From IMG/VR virus record IMGVR_UViG_3300043399_000877, positions 124,001-188,000 of that record: a stretch of DNA of 64,000 nt; one strand, given 5' to 3'. The first letter of the stretch is position 1; every line of letters begins with the position of its first letter. The position numbers and the translations under genes were made by a program. The notes under the pieces were generated by a model. That model did no database searches, was not told the origin of the DNA, and saw only the letters and a list, made by a program, of their open reading frames with translations. This stretch comes from a virus. This document shows positions 61,201 through 64,000 of this stretch, piece by piece.

Positions 61201-63128
61201 TAATAATTTGTATCACCAAAGAACCTGACAGCATCGCCAATATTTGGCTTCTTAATAAGTCTATCCATCACAAACTGGTTGGTTTGCGGTTGAGAAACTA
61301 CTCTACCGTAATAAAGTGGAGTACTTACACCGTCTGCTTTTAGTGCGTAATTACCAAATGTACTGTTGCTGTTCGTTATTGATGTAAATCCACCCTTTTC
61401 GCAAAGGAATGCAACATCACAGCAAATTGTAAACAAGCTCACAAGCTGAGTATTTCCACGGTTAAGCATGTGTATACCAATACCACCTTGGTTATATTGA
61501 GTAAACGCATCACATACCATTGACTTCAAACCATCAGAGTGATTTCCGTCAACTCGCATGCCTGTTCCAGTTGTGGTTAATGATGTACAGTTTTGAACAT
61601 ACGGGCTCTGTGTAATGAATCCAGCGCCGGTTCCGTCATTTGCAAAAGCAACAGCAGCACTTGGTGCAAGATGATCTTTAAAGGTTACTTGTGTTATGTA
61701 AGAACCGTTATATACCCAGAACATATCTTGAGTTCTATTAAGCGGTCTTATAGTCACAGTTCTCAAGCTATCACCGACTAGCGATACCCGCGCTGGAAGT
61801 CGAAGTGGGTTGTCGATCACATATACACCACTTTTAATATAAATTGTAATAGGGTCAAATTCTGATGGTGGCTGTGTTGCTCGAATTAATTGCACAACCT
61901 CGAGGGCTCTGTCAATAGTTTTAAAAGGTTCTGAAAGCGTTGTACCGTCGTTTTCATCGTTACCGCTTTCATCTGAAACGTAATAAACATTGTTTACACG
62001 GTCAGCAATACCGATTTCTCTAACAGTATCTATAGCGTTTTTACTTCGTTTAAAGTATACTTTACCATCGGTATTGTTTACAAAAAGTTCAGCTTTTTCA
62101 AGTGTTGACGCAGGTGGTATGTACCCAATTAAATCGGTATTTTTTAATATTATAATACTATCTTGAATTCTGCCTTGTTCAAAGAGAGTATTTTTAATTC
62201 TACTACCTGGTAGAACTTCTAAGTCACCAGTCACTGCCAATTCAGTTTTTAAATTTGTTATACCACCAACAGCGCCGATGTTGATTACTTGCCCAGCACC
62301 AAATGCGTTTATTGTTGAAGAATTTGTGTTGAAAAGATTTACATTTGGTTTAGTTGTTTCGAGATCAGTTTTAAAGCTAACTTTATCTTCAAAAAATTCA
62401 GTTGTCGTAGTTCCATCTATAGATATTTTAGCATAACTTGATGGATATCCTTCTTCTGTAGAAAAAACTTCAACTCGAGTATTGCCTTCTGGTACTGGCG
62501 CAACTATTTTGTTTTGCCAGTTATACAAGTTATAAGCAGTTACATAATCGATCATACCTCGCACGTTTACAAGTGCGTCATCATCTTTAGGATCGGCTAA
62601 GTTGTTTGGATTTTCGTCGTTAAATTCAATGTATCCAGTTTCTGAATCATAAACGAAAACTTGTTGCTCATAATCGGTTGTATTCTTAACAGTGACAATT
62701 CCGGTACCGGATCCGACTAGATAAAGATCCTGATTGTCATCTGTTAAGATAGCTCTAGTATAAAGCGATGCTAGATCCTGATTTTCGTATGTTAAACTAA
62801 ATGAACCAGTTCTTGTAGAATCTGAAACTGGATCGTACCAAGTTTTGGATTCATCAAAAAGTATTCTTGCTTTGGGTTCTGAACCACGATCTATTAATAC
62901 ACCAGAAACACCAAGGGTTACGCCGGCACCGGTTTCGCCCTTGTTAATTACTATAACATTGTCGGTGATATCTAAATCTTGTGACTCAACACTGGTTGTC
63001 GTACCGTAAACAACCATGTTACCTTTAACGTATACTGTACCAGTATTGTCAGTATCTAGAGTAATATTACCCCCTGGATTAACTATTAACTGGTAGTCAT
63101 CTACGCCGTATAGATCAATTTTAGACAT
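58215..63128 (-). CDS. Very large fibre/baseplate protein with beta-helix and six RDVG repeats (1637 aa)
   Basis: Residues of about 1-120 contain fibre modules (NITLDTDNTGTVYVKGNMVVYG); 150-270 match the 337-aa protein; 380-600 are beta-helix-like (YYVSDESGNDENDGTTLSEPFKTIDRALE, YIKSGVYVIDNPLRLPARVSLVGDS). About 690-1480 hold six copies of a helical repeat with core CxRDVGxIxDAxxYD, in two classes ending FGSNFRS or YGGNxET. The C-terminus (HTFEWIGSGTDINIALPYLGG, YFTATDQRGDFKIG) resembles domains in marine phage baseplate or fibre proteins. GGAGAA before the ATG. Probably a large structural protein of the tail tip or side fibre. Confidence 0.82.
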   Translation of the reverse strand: MSKIDLYGVDDYQLIVNPGGNITLDTDNTGTVYVKGNMVVYGTTTSVESQDLDITDNVIVINKGETGAGVTLGVSGVLIDRGSEPKARILFDESKTWYDPVSDSTRTGSFSLTYENQDLASLYTRAILTDDNQDLYLVGSGTGIVTVKNTTDYEQQVFVYDSETGYIEFNDENPNNLADPKDDDALVNVRGMIDYVTAYNLYNWQNKIVAPVPEGNTRVEVFSTEEGYPSSYAKISIDGTTTTEFFEDKVSFKTDLETTKPNVNLFNTNSSTINAFGAGQVINIGAVGGITNLKTELAVTGDLEVLPGSRIKNTLFEQGRIQDSIIILKNTDLIGYIPPASTLEKAELFVNNTDGKVYFKRSKNAIDTVREIGIADRVNNVYYVSDESGNDENDGTTLSEPFKTIDRALEVVQLIRATQPPSEFDPITIYIKSGVYVIDNPLRLPARVSLVGDSLRTVTIRPLNRTQDMFWVYNGSYITQVTFKDHLAPSAAVAFANDGTGAGFITQSPYVQNCTSLTTTGTGMRVDGNHSDGLKSMVCDAFTQYNQGGIGIHMLNRGNTQLVSLFTICCDVAFLCEKGGFTSITNSNSTFGNYALKADGVSTPLYYGRVVSQPQTNQFVMDRLIKKPNIGDAVRFFGDTNYYTVREVGELNIKNELIVPQFFDEEPIEVREDREYLLSQIPFMRTEVIKHIEKEFPFFQYNEAKCSRDVGLIAEAVIDDMAFGTNYRSIIAGASYLRAGAINVRNNQSVETISALYKLKDLLLDLVDMNTTQAASIGQNMDLIINILSFGELAIPAIDFATPVGVDANRKKAADIIQANRQFLIEEGTAYIVENLPLIASYNAELCRRDVGIIVDAILYDMMFGSNFRSITAARSYYRNGAAVVTQSQKKATVGALDYLKYVMYGFVSGVSSAEASVLSNMNIIIDVLENGLPSVPASVTPNPTGYNANLQSVRNTIFTNRASLITQVIAYINTNYPSLSYNQATCERDLGYILEAMHYDLTYGGNLETTIAGNAYYSGNQLQISLPEKAPTVAALTYLKSLIAALTSGNPESSTAQGLLDNIIGIIDTETQPSQVNPSTAWVDTSLTTLNALVRADINDIQTAVIEHIEGTFEYDVGLCERDVGLIVDAVGYDMMFGSNFRSITAARSYYRNGAAVVTQNQKIQTLGSFGYLKSILIDTVTGNPTAVDSVTDNMNIILEILRDGVDNIPSYIIPDPTAYDSGYENARNLIDLNRAFIKAEIVEYINRGYPNLVYDQATCERDVDLIIDALYYDLTYGGNTETVIAANAYYSKSTLQVAAAEKMATVGAYKYMKTILSEIAVNLDVEELQGTVAQVTGLAGSLDASLTVQGLMDNLISVVETQSTVSTINPSTNWVGSGLVTLFATMQTNKDATKAAITEYISGNYLYNEDLCRRDMGYVIDAITYDMLYQGNVATNVAIRSYFNGGVQQIPNNEIAASIDTFNYVKDVAKLCVVNSPVTALNTVEIQDTSLPAATSTEANILEDLFDVVEELLDNRYNALITIEEEIREGVINPNIAVSFHQLSLITSSSHTFEWIGSGTDINIALPYLGGTPVEGNEIVEANGGRVYFTATDQRGDFKIGTQLKINRAKGIIEGRVFRKSLYSTLTPYILAIGE
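59650..60570 (-). repeat. Near-identical repeat pair in the 1637-aa gene
   Basis: An about 90-bp stretch at about 59650-59740 recurs at about 60470-60560 with few changes, encoding SITAARSYYRNGAAVVTQ. This is much closer than neighbouring repeats, suggesting recent duplication or gene conversion. Confidence 0.75.
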
Positions 63129-63145
63129 CGAAGTTCTCCGTTAAA

Positions 63146-63535
63146 TTAGATAGCTGTTAGTACTATGTAATCGTTTGAAGAATCGTTTTCTAGATACCAT
63201 GTATAGCGATTACCACTAAAGTCTTTTGCAGTTCTCTTGTTGATTTTTGCTAGGTTTATTTCTGCACCGCTGTTAGATGCAACGTAACCAAACAGTCTCA
63301 TTTCTTTAGCAGCACTCGGTGCACCGTCTTTTAACACGCAAGTTATATATTTGGTGCTATCACCTATATCGCCAACACGGCAAACGCGAAATGTTTTTGC
63401 GCCACGTTGTTTTAAAATTACACCGTCTGTACGTAGTGCAGTTCCATCGTGAAACTCAACACGCACACCAGTATTGCTTGCAAAAGTACCGATTACGTCA
63501 GTACCAAACACATCTTTTCTTAGAGGTCGTCCCAT
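63146..63535 (-). CDS. Unknown late virion-type protein (129 aa)
   Basis: Not recognised. Product starts GRPLRKDVFGTDVIGTFASNTGVRVEFHDG, with beta-strands and basic residues, and ends NRYTWYLENDSSNDYIVLTAI. AGGAG lies 8 nt before the ATG. Late box GATAAATA (63608-63615) is about 70 nt upstream, giving an unusually long leader. It is 17 nt from the 1637-aa gene and likely in its operon. Confidence 0.68.
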   Translation of the reverse strand: MGRPLRKDVFGTDVIGTFASNTGVRVEFHDGTALRTDGVILKQRGAKTFRVCRVGDIGDSTKYITCVLKDGAPSAAKEMRLFGYVASNSGAEINLAKINKRTAKDFSGNRYTWYLENDSSNDYIVLTAI

Positions 63536-63607
63536 TTATTTCTCCTTTTGACGTTCTAGGTCATACGCCGGGAAGCGTAAGTCCGTGAGGACATTTACAT
63601 GACATAG

Positions 63608-63615
63608 TATTTATC
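63608..63615 (-). promoter_or_regulatory. Late promoter GATAAATA with about 70-nt leader
   Basis: The leader between this box and the 129-aa gene holds a short frame (14 codons, ATG at 63605) and a 4-bp GTCC/GGAC stem; neither is convincing as a gene. The leader is longer than others in this window. Confidence 0.6.
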
Positions 63616-63631
63616 AAATGGAGGTAAGAAT

Positions 63632-63656
63632 AAAAAAGCCCGTTTAACACGGGCTT
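63632..63656 (-). terminator. Terminator after the 88-aa gene
   Basis: 8-bp stem (AAGCCCGT, 5-nt loop, ACGGGCTT) followed by six T, overlapping the stop codon. Confidence 0.88.
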
Positions 63657-63921
63657 ATTTTCCAGAAAGTGTAGCAATAAATTCGTGTTTAGAAAATGTT
63701 TTAAACTCTGATACAGCTTTGTTTAAAATATCCTCAGCTTCTTTCTTATATCTGGGATTTTTTGTTTGAGATTGTTTAACTAGCAGTGAGAAATATTCTT
63801 TTTTAAGACGTTCAAATCTTTTCTGAAAAATAACAATCTGTGGTGCGTAACCGGGATGGTTTTTACGCCATTGTTTTATCGTGCGTTCGTATTCGTCCCA
63901 GGATGCATCAATGTTTGTCAT
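63655..63921 (-). CDS. Small basic unknown protein (88 aa)
   Basis: I do not recognise it. Product: TNIDASWDEYERTIKQWRKNHPGYAPQ, then a long basic helix FQKRFERLKKEYFSLLVKQSQTKNPRYKKEAEDILNKAV and FSKHEFIATLSGK. Fully helical and basic, perhaps a nucleic-acid- or protein-binding adaptor. It lies between two terminators and has no clear ribosome site before its ATG, only the AT-rich tail of the upstream terminator. Confidence 0.65.
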   Translation of the reverse strand: MTNIDASWDEYERTIKQWRKNHPGYAPQIVIFQKRFERLKKEYFSLLVKQSQTKNPRYKKEAEDILNKAVSEFKTFSKHEFIATLSGK

Positions 63922-63931
63922 GCTATAATAT

Positions 63932-63964
63932 AAAAAAAATAGCTGTTGTTGTCAACAGCTATTT
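63932..63964 (-). terminator. Strong terminator upstream of the 88-aa gene
   Basis: 12-bp perfect stem (AAATAGCTGTTG and complement, 4-nt loop) followed by eight T on the minus strand. It ends a gene lying beyond the right window edge. The remaining 36 bases to 64000 show nothing that can be called. Confidence 0.9.
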
Positions 63965-64000
63965 CAGTTATTTTACACAGAGAAGTTTTTATTTAGACGG

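Noticed and set aside
63560-63605. 14-codon leader frame before the 129-aa gene
   Set aside because: Its ATG lies at the predicted transcript start and there is no ribosome site; it could be chance.
1-64000. Search for tRNA genes, rRNA, insertion sequences, integrase or attachment sites
   Set aside because: No cloverleaf-like clusters, transposase motifs or terminal repeats were seen by eye; a covariance-model search would be needed to exclude a tRNA fully.

Overview
This window is a piece of a T4-like (contractile-tailed) phage genome, almost certainly from a marine phage close to the cyanophage/pelagiphage branch of the T4 superfamily. The evidence is a recognisable set of T4-type core genes: UvsX, UvsY, gp32, gp17 and gp16 terminase, gp4, gp18 sheath, gp19 tube, gp13/gp14 neck, gp15 tail completion and a gp1-like dNMP kinase. 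There are also T4-type late promoters (NATAAATA) in front of many genes, and very large collagen-like, S74-chaperone fibre proteins typical of marine relatives. No host genes, tRNAs, integrase, CRISPR array or insertion sequence were seen. The host cannot be named from this window.

Layout. Nearly everything is read on the minus strand, so transcription runs from high to low coordinates. Positions 63921-57855 hold small structural proteins and a 1637-aa beta-helix fibre or baseplate protein. Positions 57794-54128 are a glycan block (GH130-like propeller, double methyltransferase, GT2). Positions 54077-47742 encode a 2111-aa collagen-like fibre. Positions 47672-45742 hold a tiny ORF, an unknown protein and two GT-type proteins. 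Positions 45669-37437 are a run of fibre or virion proteins plus a tail-fibre assembly chaperone. Positions 37385-28482 encode a 2967-aa collagen-like fibre, followed immediately by a 1330-aa five-domain glycosyltransferase/methyltransferase (28440-24448). A plus-strand island (21192-24459) carries gp14, gp15 and a Nudix hydrolase. Positions 21154-10073 are the head-tail-packaging module (gp13, gp1, gp18, gp19, gp48/54-like, gp4, gp16, gp17). Positions 10061-4062 hold a 1022-aa unknown protein, gp32, UvsX, a small acidic protein and UvsY. Positions 4075-1 are a second sugar block (two GTs, a pyruvyltransferase-like protein on the plus strand, a nucleotidyltransferase-cupin fusion, and a GT8-like gene cut by the window edge).

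How it fits together. The recombination/packaging genes and the tail genes are standard. What stands out is the glycan equipment: at least ten proteins with glycosyltransferase, sugar-nucleotide, methyltransferase or glycosidase-like domains, several lying directly next to two giant collagen-like fibres whose repeats carry a Thr/Ser-rich GFTGSQG unit. The most economical hypothesis is that the phage glycosylates (and methylates) its own fibres; modification of host surface glycan is the main alternative.

Regulation is also unusual. Several late promoters sit inside the loops of perfect or near-perfect hairpins, one of whose arms carries the downstream ribosome-binding site (clearest before gp17). 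Several others place the ATG only 4-5 nt after the promoter box, which predicts leaderless mRNAs. A nine-A run near the end of a 262-aa protein suggests a -1 frameshift (or an indel) into a 71-codon open extension that is otherwise unannotated.
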